A DNA stretch of 64,000 nt from Parafrankia discariae (GTDB lineage Bacteria > Actinomycetota > Actinomycetes > Frankiales > Frankiaceae): NCBI RefSeq assembly GCF_000373365.1, contig NZ_KB891103.1, positions 367,474 to 431,473 on the forward strand. The letters run 5' to 3'. The position numbers and the translations under genes are program-made. Below are positions 16,545-25,565 of this stretch, piece after piece. Below the pieces are notes generated by a model. That model ran no database searches. It was not told the DNA's origin and worked only from the letters and a program-made list of their open reading frames with translations. Positions within the stretch are counted from its first letter, which is position 1, and each line of letters begins with the position of its first letter.

Positions 16545-18142
16545 TGCCCGACGCGATCATCATCGGCGCCGGGGCGGCCGGCCTGACCGCGGGCCTGCTG
16601 CTCGCCCGCCGCGGCTGGCGGGTCGACGTGCTCGAACGGGACGTCGACGACCGGCCCGGCGACCTGGCCGGTGTGGACGGCTGGCGCCGGCCGGGCGCGA
16701 CGCAGACCTGGCACTCGCACGCCTTCCTGGCCCGCTGCCGGTCGCTGCTGGCCGAGCACGCCCCGGACGTCCTCGACGCGCTGCGCGCCGCGGGCGCGCT
16801 CGAGGTCCGGCTCACCGAGCACGCGCCGCCGACGCTGACCGGCCCCGCGCCGGCCGACGACGAGCTCGTCGTCCTCGGATGCCGGCGGGCGGTACTGGAC
16901 TGGGTGCTGCGCGAGGTCGTCGCCGCGCAGCCCGGGGTGACCGTCCGGTCGGGGACACGCGTCGTCGGCCTGCGCACCGAAACCGCCCCGGGCGGAGCCG
17001 GTGGCGGGATCGGAGCCGGTGCCGGGGCCGGGGCTGGCGGCGGGGCCGCGTTCTCGCGCGGGCCGGTGCTGGTCCGCGGCGTGCGGCTGGCCGACGGCTC
17101 CAGCCGGGACGCCGACCTCGTCGTCGACGCCGCGGGCCGGCTCTCGCCGGTGCGGCGGTGGCTGGTCGACGCGGGCGCCGACCTGCCCATGCCGGCCGAG
17201 GCCGACTGCGGCATCGCCTACTACTCACGCTTCTACCGGCGCACCGGCCCGACTCCGGACATCGCGCTCAACCGCGGTCACACCACCGGCGCCTCCTTCG
17301 ACCGCTACTCCTGCCTGATGTTCCCGGCCGACGGCGACAGTTTCTCGCTGACCTTCGGGGTGCTCCCCGAGGACGCCGACATCCGGGTGCTTCGGCACGG
17401 CGCGGCGTTCGACGCGGCGGTGCGGTCCATCGAGCTGTTCGTCCCGTGGCTGGATCCCGCCGACGTACGGCCGGTCTCGCCGGTCACCGCGATGTCGCAC
17501 CTGACCAACCGGCTGCGGCCGCTGGTCGCGGACGGGCGTCCGGGCGTGCTCGGGCTGCTGGCGATCGGCGACGCGGCGGTCATCACCAACCCCGCGCACA
17601 CCCGGGGGGTCTCGCTCGGCGTCCTCGGCGCCGTCCGGCTGGCGGAGGTCGCGAGCACGCTGCGCGACCCCGCCGAACGGGCGCTCGCCCTGGACGAGTC
17701 GACGCGGGCGGAGCTCGCGCCGTGGTTCGAGGACTCGTGCGCCCAGGACGCGGCCCGGCTGCTGCGCTGGCGGCCCGAGCAACCGGTCGTCCCGCGGGCC
17801 CGGGGCGCCGAGCCCGCCGAGGGCGCGCCGCCGACCGGCTACACCCCCTGGCCGGCGGCCCCGGCCACCGGTGCGGGCGCCGCGTGGCCGGCCGGTGTCA
17901 CGAACGGCGAGGCCTATCTCGCCGCGCGTCGCGACCCCGGGATCTGGCACCGTTTCACCCGGCTGCAGAACCTGCTCGCCACCCCGTCGGACGTGCTGGG
18001 CGAGCCGGGGTTCGCCGCGCGGGTCCGCGAGGTCCTGGCGACGGGCTGGCGGCCCGCGGGCGTGCCCGGACCGGGCCACGACGACCTGGTCGGGCTGGCC
18101 GCCGACGCGCTCGCCCGGGTCGGCGCCCCGGAGCCCCGGTGA
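16544..18142 (+). CDS. FAD-dependent oxidoreductase/monooxygenase
   Basis: A 532-residue flavoprotein. The N-terminal IIGAGAAGLTAGLLLARRGW is a classic FAD-binding motif. AIGDAAVITNPAHTRGVSLG near residue 345 is the second FAD motif (GD with a following Pro), as in aromatic hydroxylases and geranylgeranyl-reductase-like enzymes. A Gly/Ala-rich insert (around GGIGAGAGAGAGGG) interrupts the domain at residues 145-167. ATG overlaps the nitrilase TGA (TGATG). It occupies the position of the flavin monooxygenase found in other Nit1C clusters (NitH/MSMEG_0569-like), but looks more like the PHBH-type class than the usual family, so its assignment is by context. Confidence 0.82.
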   Translation: MPDAIIIGAGAAGLTAGLLLARRGWRVDVLERDVDDRPGDLAGVDGWRRPGATQTWHSHAFLARCRSLLAEHAPDVLDALRAAGALEVRLTEHAPPTLTGPAPADDELVVLGCRRAVLDWVLREVVAAQPGVTVRSGTRVVGLRTETAPGGAGGGIGAGAGAGAGGGAAFSRGPVLVRGVRLADGSSRDADLVVDAAGRLSPVRRWLVDAGADLPMPAEADCGIAYYSRFYRRTGPTPDIALNRGHTTGASFDRYSCLMFPADGDSFSLTFGVLPEDADIRVLRHGAAFDAAVRSIELFVPWLDPADVRPVSPVTAMSHLTNRLRPLVADGRPGVLGLLAIGDAAVITNPAHTRGVSLGVLGAVRLAEVASTLRDPAERALALDESTRAELAPWFEDSCAQDAARLLRWRPEQPVVPRARGAEPAEGAPPTGYTPWPAAPATGAGAAWPAGVTNGEAYLAARRDPGIWHRFTRLQNLLATPSDVLGEPGFAARVREVLATGWRPAGVPGPGHDDLVGLAADALARVGAPEPR

Positions 18143-19470
18143 GCGGAAACGGCGAGGCCCCGGCGGGCGAGGGCGGCGCGGACGGCCCGGCGGGCGGCAG
18201 CACGGTGGACAGGAGCGCGCCGGGCGGAAGCATGGCGGACGGCCCGCTGTCGGTGGCGCTGCTGACCTACTCCACCCGGCCCCGCGGCGGGGTGGTGGCC
18301 ACCCTCGCGCTGGCCGAGGCGCTGGCGCGCGCCGGGCACCGGGTCAGCCTGTGGACACTGGCCCGCGGCGGGGACGCCGGCTTCTTCCGCCCGGTCGACC
18401 CGGCGGTCGAGGTGGTGGCGGTGCCGTTCCCGGAGATCGCCGGAGAGGCGGTCGGCGCGCGCGTCCTGCGCTCGATCACCGTCCTGCGGGAGGCCTTCGA
18501 GGCGTTTCCCGGTGGGTACGACATCGTCCACGCCCAGGACTGCATCACCGCGAACGCCGTGGCCGACTGCATGCGCACCGTCCACCACCTGGACGCCTTC
18601 ACCACCCCCGAGCTCGTCGCCTGCCACGAGCGGGCGCTGCGCCGGCCGTACGCGCACGTGTGCGTGTCGGCGGCCGTCGCGGCCGAGCTGGCCGACGGCT
18701 GGGGGATCACCGCGACGGTGATCCCGAACGGCGTCGACGCGGCCCGCTTCAGCGCGGCGGCCGGACCGGAGGACCCCGCCCGCACGGCCCGTGAACGCTG
18801 GCGGGCCCGGCTCGGCCGGTACGTGCTCGCCGTCGGCGGGATCGAGCCCCGCAAGGGGACCGCCGACCTGGTCGAGGCGTTCGCCCTGCTGCGGGAGCGG
18901 GCGACGCCGGTGTCGCTCGTTCTCGCCGGCGGGGAGACCCTCTTCGACTACCGCGGGTACCGCGAGCGGGTGCTGGCCAGGGCCGCGCGCCTCGGCGTCG
19001 AGCCCGTCATCCTCGGGCCGGTGGCCCACGAGGAACTACCCGCCCTGGTCGCGGCGGCGGACGTGTTCGCGTTCCCGTCCGTGAAGGAGGGGTTCGGGCT
19101 GGCCGCGCTGGAGGCGCTGGCCGCGGGCGTCCCGGTGGTCACCCGTGACCTGCCGGTACTGCGCGAGGTGCTGGCCGCGGCCGGGGACGCGGTGCGTTTC
19201 GCCGCGACACCGGCCGGCCTCGCGGCCGCGTTGGAGGCGTACCTGGACTCCGCGGAACAGGGTGGCTCCACGGAACAGGGCCATCGCGCGGAAGCGCCCG
19301 CGCGGCCAGCCGGGCGGGCCGCCGGGCAAGCGGTCGCCTCGGGGTACAGCTGGTCGGCCGCGGCCGACCGGCACGTCGCCCGCTACCGCGAACTGATCAG
19401 GGCGCGGTCCACCGGCCGGCCGGCCGGCCGCATCAGCGCCACCACCGACAAATCATCTGTCTCACTGTAA
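18139..19470 (+). CDS. MSMEG_0565-family glycosyltransferase (GT4)
   Basis: A 443-residue GT-B glycosyltransferase. LLTYSTRPRGGVVATLALAE and LARGGDAGFFRPVDPAVEVV are near-diagnostic for the MSMEG_0565 family of Nit1C clusters. VIPNGVDAARF and FPSVKEGFGLAALEALAAGV are GT4 donor-site motifs. The GTG start overlaps the upstream stop (GTGA); about 33 extra, Gly-rich N-terminal residues precede the conserved core, so MADGPLSVALL may be the real start. A repeat-like stretch (EQGGSTEQGHRAEAPARPAG) lies before the last helix. It implies that the cluster's product is glycosylated. Confidence 0.88.
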   Translation: MSGNGEAPAGEGGADGPAGGSTVDRSAPGGSMADGPLSVALLTYSTRPRGGVVATLALAEALARAGHRVSLWTLARGGDAGFFRPVDPAVEVVAVPFPEIAGEAVGARVLRSITVLREAFEAFPGGYDIVHAQDCITANAVADCMRTVHHLDAFTTPELVACHERALRRPYAHVCVSAAVAAELADGWGITATVIPNGVDAARFSAAAGPEDPARTARERWRARLGRYVLAVGGIEPRKGTADLVEAFALLRERATPVSLVLAGGETLFDYRGYRERVLARAARLGVEPVILGPVAHEELPALVAAADVFAFPSVKEGFGLAALEALAAGVPVVTRDLPVLREVLAAAGDAVRFAATPAGLAAALEAYLDSAEQGGSTEQGHRAEAPARPAGRAAGQAVASGYSWSAAADRHVARYRELIRARSTGRPAGRISATTDKSSVSL

Positions 19471-19675
19471 GAATTTAATAACGGAGAGCGATAGCCCGGA
19501 TCCGGACGGTCCCACTGGGTGTCGAATCGACTCTGCTCCGTCGGTCGAGTCGAGTCGGAAATCCGACGAATGTGTCACGGTGCCGATGGACCCCGGCCGC
19601 ACCGCGCCCACGGTGTTTCATCGAGGATGCGGCGGTCGCCGAGAACCACAACGACGAGCCGAACGGCAGACATAG

Positions 19676-20560
19676 ATGTATGACGAAGCACCGGCCTGGT
19701 ACGAGGCCGCCATCGATACTCGTCCCGAGCGGCTGGAGACCGAGGTCGACGGGACGACCATCAGCTACCGGTGCTGGGGACGGGTCGGCGGCCCCGCGAT
19801 CGTGATGGTGCACGGTGGCGCGGCCCACGCGGGCTGGTGGGACCACATCGCGCCACTGATCCCGGCCGAGTACCGGGTGGTCGCCCTGGACCTGTCGGGC
19901 CACGGTGACAGCGGGCGCCGCGAGGAGTACTCGCTGAGCACGTGGGCGTCCGAGGTCGTGGCGGTGATCGACCACGCCGGGATCACGTCCCCACCGATCG
20001 TCATCGGGCACAGCATGGGTGGCTGGGTGACCATCACGACGGCCGCCGAGTACCCGGACCGCGTCGCCGGCATCGTCGTCGTCGACTCGCCGGTGAAGGA
20101 GTCGACCCCGGAGGAGCGCGCCGCCCGCGAGCGGACCGCCTTCGGCCCGCTGCGGGTCTACGCGACGGCGGCCGACGCGCTGGCGCGGTTCCGCACCGTC
20201 CCCGAGCAGCCGAGCAGCCTGCCCTACATCATCGACCACATCGCCCGGAACTCCATCGGGGCGATGCTCGGCGGCTGGACGTGGAAGTTCGACCCGAACG
20301 TGTTCGGCAACCGGACGCCGTCCCCCGAGATCCTGCGCAAGGTGCACTGCCGGGTCGCGCTGTTCCGCGCCGAGAACGGGCTGGTCACCCCGGACATCGG
20401 CGAGCTGATGTACAACCTGCTGGGCCGGGTCGCGCCGGTCATCGAGATCCCGCTCGCGGGGCACCACGTGATGCTCGACCAGCCGCTGATGCTGGTCACC
20501 GGGATCCGCACCATCCTCGCCGACTGGGAGCACTCGTCCCCCCAGGAACGCGCCGACTAG
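19676..20560 (+). CDS. alpha/beta hydrolase
   Basis: A 294-residue alpha/beta hydrolase. The oxyanion-hole motif VMVHGGAAHAGWWDH, the nucleophile elbow GHSMGG (Ser113) and the C-terminal LAGHHVMLDQP (catalytic His) are all in place; the acid is probably in the strand around RAENGLVTPD. The fold is that of esterases, haloperoxidases or C-C hydrolases. The ribosome site before the ATG is weak. It lies 205 nt after the glycosyltransferase on the same strand and may belong to the Nit1C-type cluster, but could be independent. Confidence 0.82.
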   Translation: MYDEAPAWYEAAIDTRPERLETEVDGTTISYRCWGRVGGPAIVMVHGGAAHAGWWDHIAPLIPAEYRVVALDLSGHGDSGRREEYSLSTWASEVVAVIDHAGITSPPIVIGHSMGGWVTITTAAEYPDRVAGIVVVDSPVKESTPEERAARERTAFGPLRVYATAADALARFRTVPEQPSSLPYIIDHIARNSIGAMLGGWTWKFDPNVFGNRTPSPEILRKVHCRVALFRAENGLVTPDIGELMYNLLGRVAPVIEIPLAGHHVMLDQPLMLVTGIRTILADWEHSSPQERAD

Positions 20561-20698
20561 CCGGCCGGCCGGCGGGGCGGGCCGGCACCCTCTGCCACAT
20601 CCACGGTTAATCCGAGGTCGGGCGGGCATCCGGGTCTACACCGATCCGAATGGACACCGCCGGAGGGCGGGGTCAGGTCCGGTCGAGAAGGAGACGGC

Positions 20699-21265
20699 AT
20701 GACCAGCACCTACACCCGCCAGCCCACGACGTCGACCCCAGCACCCCCCGCCGATCTCCCGGTCGCCCCGGGAGGCGTCCCGACATCCGCGGACGGCGTG
20801 CCCGCCGACCAGGCCGGCATCCCGGGCCTTCCGCCCGATGCCACGGTACGGATCACGCCGTCAGCCCCCGCCACGATGACGGAGCCCCGGCCGGCCTCGA
20901 CCGGCCGCCTCGTCTCCGACGTGGCGGCGGACGTCTCCACCCTGTTCCGCCAGGAGATCGCACTCGCCAAGGCCGAGCTGCGCGCGGAGGCGACGAAGGC
21001 CGGCAAGGGCGCGGGGATGTTCGCCGGAGCCGGCGGGGCCGGCTACTTCGCGCTGCTCTTCGTCCTGCTCGCGGTCATGTTCGGGCTGGGCGAGGTCATG
21101 GCGCTGGGCTGGGCCGCGCTGATCGTCGGAGTGGTGCTCGCCGCGGTCGCCGCCGTGCTCGCCCTGCGCGGCCGCAGCACGGTCCGCGAAGTGCACCCGG
21201 CGCCGACGCAGACGGTCGAGACGCTGCGCGAGGACGTCCAGTGGGCGCAGAGCCGCCGCCACTGA
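20699..21265 (+). CDS. actinobacterial holin-X/phage-holin 3_6-like membrane protein
   Basis: A 188-residue protein with a Pro/Thr-rich disordered N terminus (1-65), then RLVSDVAADVSTLFRQEIAL and AKAELRAEATKAGKGAGM, followed by two adjacent membrane segments (about 110-160). This is the pattern of the DUF1469/holin-X family common in actinomycete chromosomes, usually next to a DUF3618 gene as here. It is thought to act in envelope stress, not phage lysis. A GAAGGAGA ribosome site precedes the ATG. It is followed 95 nt later by the DUF3618 gene on the same strand. Confidence 0.88.
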   Translation: MTSTYTRQPTTSTPAPPADLPVAPGGVPTSADGVPADQAGIPGLPPDATVRITPSAPATMTEPRPASTGRLVSDVAADVSTLFRQEIALAKAELRAEATKAGKGAGMFAGAGGAGYFALLFVLLAVMFGLGEVMALGWAALIVGVVLAAVAAVLALRGRSTVREVHPAPTQTVETLREDVQWAQSRRH

Positions 21266-21360
21266 GCCCGTCCGGCCCACCGCCACCCGCGACCAGCAAC
21301 CAGCGACGAGCGACGGAGAAGACGTCCCAGGCCGACGTCCAGGCCGAAAGGAAGGCGCGC

Positions 21361-21876
21361 GTGACCAGCACAACACCTGACGAGATCCGGGCCGACATCG
21401 AGGCGACCCGCGCCCAGCTCGGCCACGACCTCGACGAGCTCTCCGACCGCATCAGCCCGCACAAGGTCGCCGGGCGCACCGCCGCCGGGGTCAAGGACAA
21501 GGTCGCGGGGGCGGGCAGCGCGCTGAAGCCGAAGCTCGACGAGGCGACCGTCCGGGCCCGAGGGACCGCCGGGCACGCGGCCACCGCCGCGCAGCAGACG
21601 GCCCACCGCCAGCTCGACGCCCACCCGCAGGTCGCGGACGTCCTGCACCGGACGACGGCGACCGCCGGCAGCGCGATGACCGTCGGCCGGGAGAAGGCCG
21701 CCCAGACGGCCGCCGCGGGGCGTGCGAAGGCGGGACCGCTCATCACGGCCGGGCGTGACCGGGCGCGGGAGAACCCGCGCGCGGCCGGCTCGGCCGCGGG
21801 CGGAGCGGCGGCCCTGGGCGTCGTGGCCGCCCTGATCGCCCGCCGCCGCCGCCGGCGCCGCGCCGGCGGCGTCTGA
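21361..21876 (+). CDS. DUF3618 protein
   Basis: A 171-residue protein. It opens with the DUF3618 motif (TPDEIRADIEATRAQLGHDL then DELSDRISPHKVAGRTA), continues as an Ala/Lys-rich amphipathic helical region, and ends with a short hydrophobic segment followed by a string of arginines, which should anchor it in the membrane with a positively charged cytoplasmic end. The GTG at 21361 follows AAAGGAAGG. It is paired with the holin-X gene, a common actinomycete arrangement. Function unknown; envelope association is inferred. Confidence 0.9.
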   Translation: MTSTTPDEIRADIEATRAQLGHDLDELSDRISPHKVAGRTAAGVKDKVAGAGSALKPKLDEATVRARGTAGHAATAAQQTAHRQLDAHPQVADVLHRTTATAGSAMTVGREKAAQTAAAGRAKAGPLITAGRDRARENPRAAGSAAGGAAALGVVAALIARRRRRRRAGGV

Positions 21877-23277
21877 TCACGGCGATTCCGGCGGCGGCGG
21901 TACCGCGTGACCGCTGACCGATCCGGTGGCCACGGCTGATCCGGTGGCCACAGCCGATTCCGAGGTCGGCGCGCGCGGCACGGCGACGATGCCGTGCCGC
22001 GCGCGCAGCTCGCGCATCCGCGACTCCTGGTCGGCGCTGATCTCCTCCTCGGCGAGGCGCGCCTGGGCCGTGTCGGCCGTCCAGCGCACAGCGGTCTCGA
22101 CGCCGTCGCGGCGCAGCAGATAGTCCTCCCAGCGCCCGGCGAGCCGCGCCGCGACCACCGGAGCCAGATCACGGCGTTCCCGGGCGGTGTGACCGACCTG
22201 GAGCGCGTCGACCTCGACGGCGGTCTCGTCCCGCCAGCGCTCGAGCCGCTCGCGCTGCCGGTAGGAGGTGCGGTCCAGACCACGCTTGAACAGCAGCGGG
22301 GCGAGGTCGACACCGAGCAGGAGCAACGTCAGCAACAGGCGCCACACCAGGACCGAGCGGTCCTCGGTGGTCAGCCGCCAGAACGCCTTCTCCCGCATCA
22401 GCAGGTCGTCCGCCGCGCCCGTCGTGGCCTCCACCGTGCCCGCGAAGGCGGAACGGCTGGCCTGCTGAGTGGCTTGGAACTTGTCAAGGTCGCGCTGGGC
22501 GGCGTCGCGCAGCCGGGTGGCGTCGGTGACGGCGACGGTCGCCGCGGCCAGCTCGGCCAGCTTGATCTGATAGACCGGGCCGGCCCCGCCCAGGCAGTCC
22601 GGGCCGCCGGCGAGCTGGCAGTTCACCTCCGCAGTCTTCGCCTCGACGAGATCGTCGGCGGCGTCGAGGCCTTTCTGTTTGGCGGCGAGATCGGCCGTGC
22701 GGGCGGCGATCTCGCTCTCCTGGTTCGCGTCCCACCCGGCCAGTACGCGCCCGGCGTCCTCCTGCTGGATCTCGGCGACCCGGTTCGCGATCGAGGACTC
22801 GAAGATCCGGAGAAGCACCGTCTCCCCGACAATTACCGCCGCGCACACCGCGATGAACACCCGGACCGCCACGGAGAATCCGGCCCGACCGGTCTCCACT
22901 CCGCCGTCCGCGCCATAACGGTACGGGGTCTGGGTCAGCAGGACGGACCGGTCGATGAAGAAGATGAACAGGGCGTAGAAGATGCCGAAGGGCAGCGCCT
23001 GGAGTGTCCCGATGCCGAACCCGATGGCCACCACCGTCGACCCCGCGCAGGTGGCGAGTGCCGCCGTCAGCAGCATCAGCGTGCCGGCGGTGACGAAACG
23101 GGCGCGATCCGTCGGCGGGAGGAATTTGGCCTGCGCACCGGCGAAGAATGCCAGCATGTCCCCGAAAGCCCGCACCGGGCCAGGCCGGCGCATCCGCTCA
23201 CGGGAATGTTCGGAAGTCTGCGGTGAATCTGACACAGGACCCCCGTCCAACCGGTACCTCACAGATTCGCGCAGCAT
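21877..23277 (-). CDS. DUF4407 membrane protein
   Basis: A protein of 466 residues (452 if the GTG at 23235 is used; neither start has a good ribosome site). It matches DUF4407: three to four membrane segments near the N terminus (around TLMLLTAALATCAGSTVVAI and FGIFYALFIFFIDRSVLL), a long periplasmic or cytosolic coiled-coil region with two cysteines (residues about 170-300), another membrane pair near 315-335 and a charged C-terminal coil. Its stop abuts the DUF3618 stop, so the two genes are convergent with no spacer. The Ala/Thr/Gly tail repeats ATGSAVATGS-like units. Role unknown. Confidence 0.85.
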   Translation of the reverse strand: MLRESVRYRLDGGPVSDSPQTSEHSRERMRRPGPVRAFGDMLAFFAGAQAKFLPPTDRARFVTAGTLMLLTAALATCAGSTVVAIGFGIGTLQALPFGIFYALFIFFIDRSVLLTQTPYRYGADGGVETGRAGFSVAVRVFIAVCAAVIVGETVLLRIFESSIANRVAEIQQEDAGRVLAGWDANQESEIAARTADLAAKQKGLDAADDLVEAKTAEVNCQLAGGPDCLGGAGPVYQIKLAELAAATVAVTDATRLRDAAQRDLDKFQATQQASRSAFAGTVEATTGAADDLLMREKAFWRLTTEDRSVLVWRLLLTLLLLGVDLAPLLFKRGLDRTSYRQRERLERWRDETAVEVDALQVGHTARERRDLAPVVAARLAGRWEDYLLRRDGVETAVRWTADTAQARLAEEEISADQESRMRELRARHGIVAVPRAPTSESAVATGSAVATGSVSGHAVPPPPESP

Positions 23278-23474
23278 TTTGCCGGGCGGATCGGGCGCCG
23301 CCGGTTACGCCTCCGGGCAGCGCGGCAACGTTATCTCCCGACCGCCGTCCCCACAATTCACGGCCGAGATCGGCGGCCCGGTGGGGCGGTCAACCGGATT
23401 TGTCGTGCCCGGGATAGTCTCTTTTTCGGCGGAGGTGCCGGCGCCAGCCGGGCCGAGTTCGGACGGAGCGAGCG

Positions 23475-23924
23475 ATGGCACAGATCAGTGTCGAGGTGGA
23501 ACGGATCGTCGGCGGCCCGCCGGAGCGGGTGCTGGCGCTGCTGGCCGACTACGCGGGCACGCGGGCCGAGCTGTGGCCAGAAATGATCACCGACTACAAG
23601 GTGGTCGAGGGCGGCGAGGGCCCCGGTACCCGGATCACCTACCGGCTGCACGCCACCCGCAAGCGCGTCCGCGAGGTGGACGCGCTGGTCAGCGCCCCCG
23701 CGGCGGGCAGCCTGCTGGAGACCGACCAGTGCTCCTCCCTGCGCACCCGCTGGCAGGTGCGCGCGGCCGGCGCCGGCGGCAGCACGGTCACCGCGCTGAC
23801 CACCTGGGACGGCGCGAGCGGGGTCGGTGGGTTCTTCGAGAAGACCTTCGCCCCGATCGGCATCCGCAAGCTGGGCAACGCCGTCCTGGACGGCCTGGAG
23901 ACCCGGCTGCGCCAGCCGGCCTGA
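23475..23924 (+). CDS. SRPBCC-family protein
   Basis: A 149-residue START-like protein. MAQISVEVERIVGGPPERVL is the usual first strand and helix, YKVVEGGEGPGTRITYRLHA the second part, and a long C-terminal helix (FAPIGIRKLGNAVLDGLETR) closes the cavity. Such proteins bind hydrophobic ligands or act as cyclase or dehydratase-like enzymes. There is a GGACGGAGCG sequence before the ATG. It is convergent with the MEDS/kinase gene and has no operon partner. Confidence 0.87.
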   Translation: MAQISVEVERIVGGPPERVLALLADYAGTRAELWPEMITDYKVVEGGEGPGTRITYRLHATRKRVREVDALVSAPAAGSLLETDQCSSLRTRWQVRAAGAGGSTVTALTTWDGASGVGGFFEKTFAPIGIRKLGNAVLDGLETRLRQPA

Positions 23925-23946
23925 CCAGCGGTCTCCTCCGCGAACG

Positions 23947-24046
23947 GGGCCGGGGCCGGGCTAACCGGCCTCGGCGGCGCCGACGGGCGGCGTTGCGCAC
24001 CCTCCGCGACACCTGGGCCGGGGCCGGGCTAACCGGCCTCGGCGGC
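23947..24046. repeat. 32-bp perfect direct repeat pair
   Basis: Two identical 32-bp copies at 23947-23978 and 24015-24046, 68 bp apart. The right copy contains the stop and last codons of the MEDS/anti-sigma kinase gene (…EAG, stop); the left copy repeats the same codons and stop downstream. This looks like a recent small duplication of the gene's 3' end. Confidence 0.9.
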
Positions 24047-25165
24047 CGCGCCGTCCTCGGTGGTGCCGTGGGTGGGCGCCGCGCCACGGATCGCGATGTG
24101 CAGGCGGACCACGGTGCCGGCCGGTGAGGAGCGGAGCTGGACGAGGTCGCAGAGCTGGTGGGCCAGCCACAGCCCCCGGCCGCCCTCGGAGTCCAGTTCC
24201 GGGATCCGCTGGCCGACCAGCGGGTCGAGTACCCGGCCGCGGTCGGCGACCTCGCAGATCAGGGTCGGCCCCTCCACCCAGACGCGCAGCCGGCCGATCC
24301 CACCGCCGTGGCGCACGCTGTTGGTGACGATCTCGTGGATGGCCAGCTTCAGGTCGTCCACCCGGCTGTCGGGCACGCCGACCTCGCAGGCCCGGCCGAC
24401 CGCCATCCGCCGGGCGGCCGACACGTCCCGCCCGGTGAAGCGCAGGCTGACCACGGCCCGGCCGGCCACGGCGGGCGCCGGCAGCCCCATCTCGAACGGC
24501 TCCGGCACCCCCGGCCCCAGCGGCGCGGAAGCCGGTGGACGGACGCGGCCCGGAGGTAGGCCGGGCGGAGGGCCCGACAACGGGCCGGGCGGAGGACCGG
24601 GCGGTGGGCCCGACAACGGGCCGGGTGCGGCGCGGTACCGGCCGCCGCCACCGCGGGCCGCGCCGTCGCCCAGCACCCGCGGATGGGTGCGCCACGCGGC
24701 GTCCACCACCGGTGCCGGCAGCGTGGCGGCGTCGTAGGCGCAGCGTAGCCGCAGCCCGGACGATGCCCCGAAGGCCAGATTGGCCAGTGATTCGCAGTGG
24801 TGGCACTCGGCTATCTCGGCCGCGCTCCGCCCGGCCCAGACCAGCTCGCCGAGGCCACGCGCGCGGGTTCCCCGGGCCCGGGCCTCGTCCAGAAAGGCCG
24901 ACCAGGCCGGAATGACCCGGCCTGGATTTCGCCCGAATTCGGTGATGTCGAGGAAGGAGACCTTCGCCACGATCGAGCCCAGCACGGATCGCAGCAGCCC
25001 GGCGTTGGCGGGCGTGACCGCGACCAGGACGGCCTCGTCACGCTGGACACCGGCCCGGACGAATTCCACCGCGCCAGCCAGGAAACCGGCCGGGCCGCGG
25101 TGGACGAGCGCCTCGTGCACGAATGCCACGGTTGGACCGACCTCTGACCCGCGGGCGTCCCTCAC
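24029..25165 (-). CDS. MEDS domain-anti-sigma factor kinase (HATPase_c)
   Basis: A 378-residue protein. Residues about 10-160 form a MEDS sensory domain (VAFVHEALVHRGPAGFLAGA, then DEAVLVAVTPANAGLLRSVL). A Pro/Gly-rich linker made of repeated GPPPG and GPLSG units follows (about 185-225). The C-terminal domain is an RsbW-like HATPase: the N box is in LAIHEIVTNSVRHGG and the G box in GGRGLWLAHQL. It should bind or phosphorylate an anti-anti-sigma partner, linking a signal to a stress sigma factor. I chose the GTG at 25165, 5 nt after GGGGGGG; a TTG at 25189 is the outer alternative. No cognate sigma gene is nearby. Confidence 0.85.
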   Translation of the reverse strand: MRDARGSEVGPTVAFVHEALVHRGPAGFLAGAVEFVRAGVQRDEAVLVAVTPANAGLLRSVLGSIVAKVSFLDITEFGRNPGRVIPAWSAFLDEARARGTRARGLGELVWAGRSAAEIAECHHCESLANLAFGASSGLRLRCAYDAATLPAPVVDAAWRTHPRVLGDGAARGGGGRYRAAPGPLSGPPPGPPPGPLSGPPPGLPPGRVRPPASAPLGPGVPEPFEMGLPAPAVAGRAVVSLRFTGRDVSAARRMAVGRACEVGVPDSRVDDLKLAIHEIVTNSVRHGGGIGRLRVWVEGPTLICEVADRGRVLDPLVGQRIPELDSEGGRGLWLAHQLCDLVQLRSSPAGTVVRLHIAIRGAAPTHGTTEDGAAAEAG

Positions 25166-25565
25166 GGTGTCCCCCCCGAATTCGATCAATCACGGCCCGG
25201 ACCGCCGCCGGGACGGCGTCATCGCGGTTCCGGGCCTCCCCGGCCGGAGCGGCGACGTCGTGGTCCCCGTACAGAACGTGACAGGCCAATCCGAAACACC
25301 ATGACATGGTATGTCGACGGAAGAACACCGTATTGCGCTAAAGAGCCTGGGTGCCGCCGGCCGGGCCGCCCGGCGGGTGTCCCCGGCGGGCACGGCACCC
25401 GGGCGGGCGACCAGCGCCGCGGCGGGGCCGCGCGGGCGTCCGGGCCGGTACCGGGGCTCACCCCGACCGGCACCGGTGATCCGACGAGAGGGATTATCGG
25501 GAGTACCAACCCCCGGGTCCGAACCGTGGGGACGACGAGCACACAGGCAAAGGCGGTTGCGGATC
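25166..25565. other. divergent intergenic region
   Basis: This stretch separates the MEDS gene from tex, which diverge, so it should carry both promoters. A frame in phase with tex is open back to 25311, but it reads as Gly/Arg/Pro-rich and nothing in it resembles the Tex N terminus. I cannot place a definite promoter. Confidence 0.5.
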
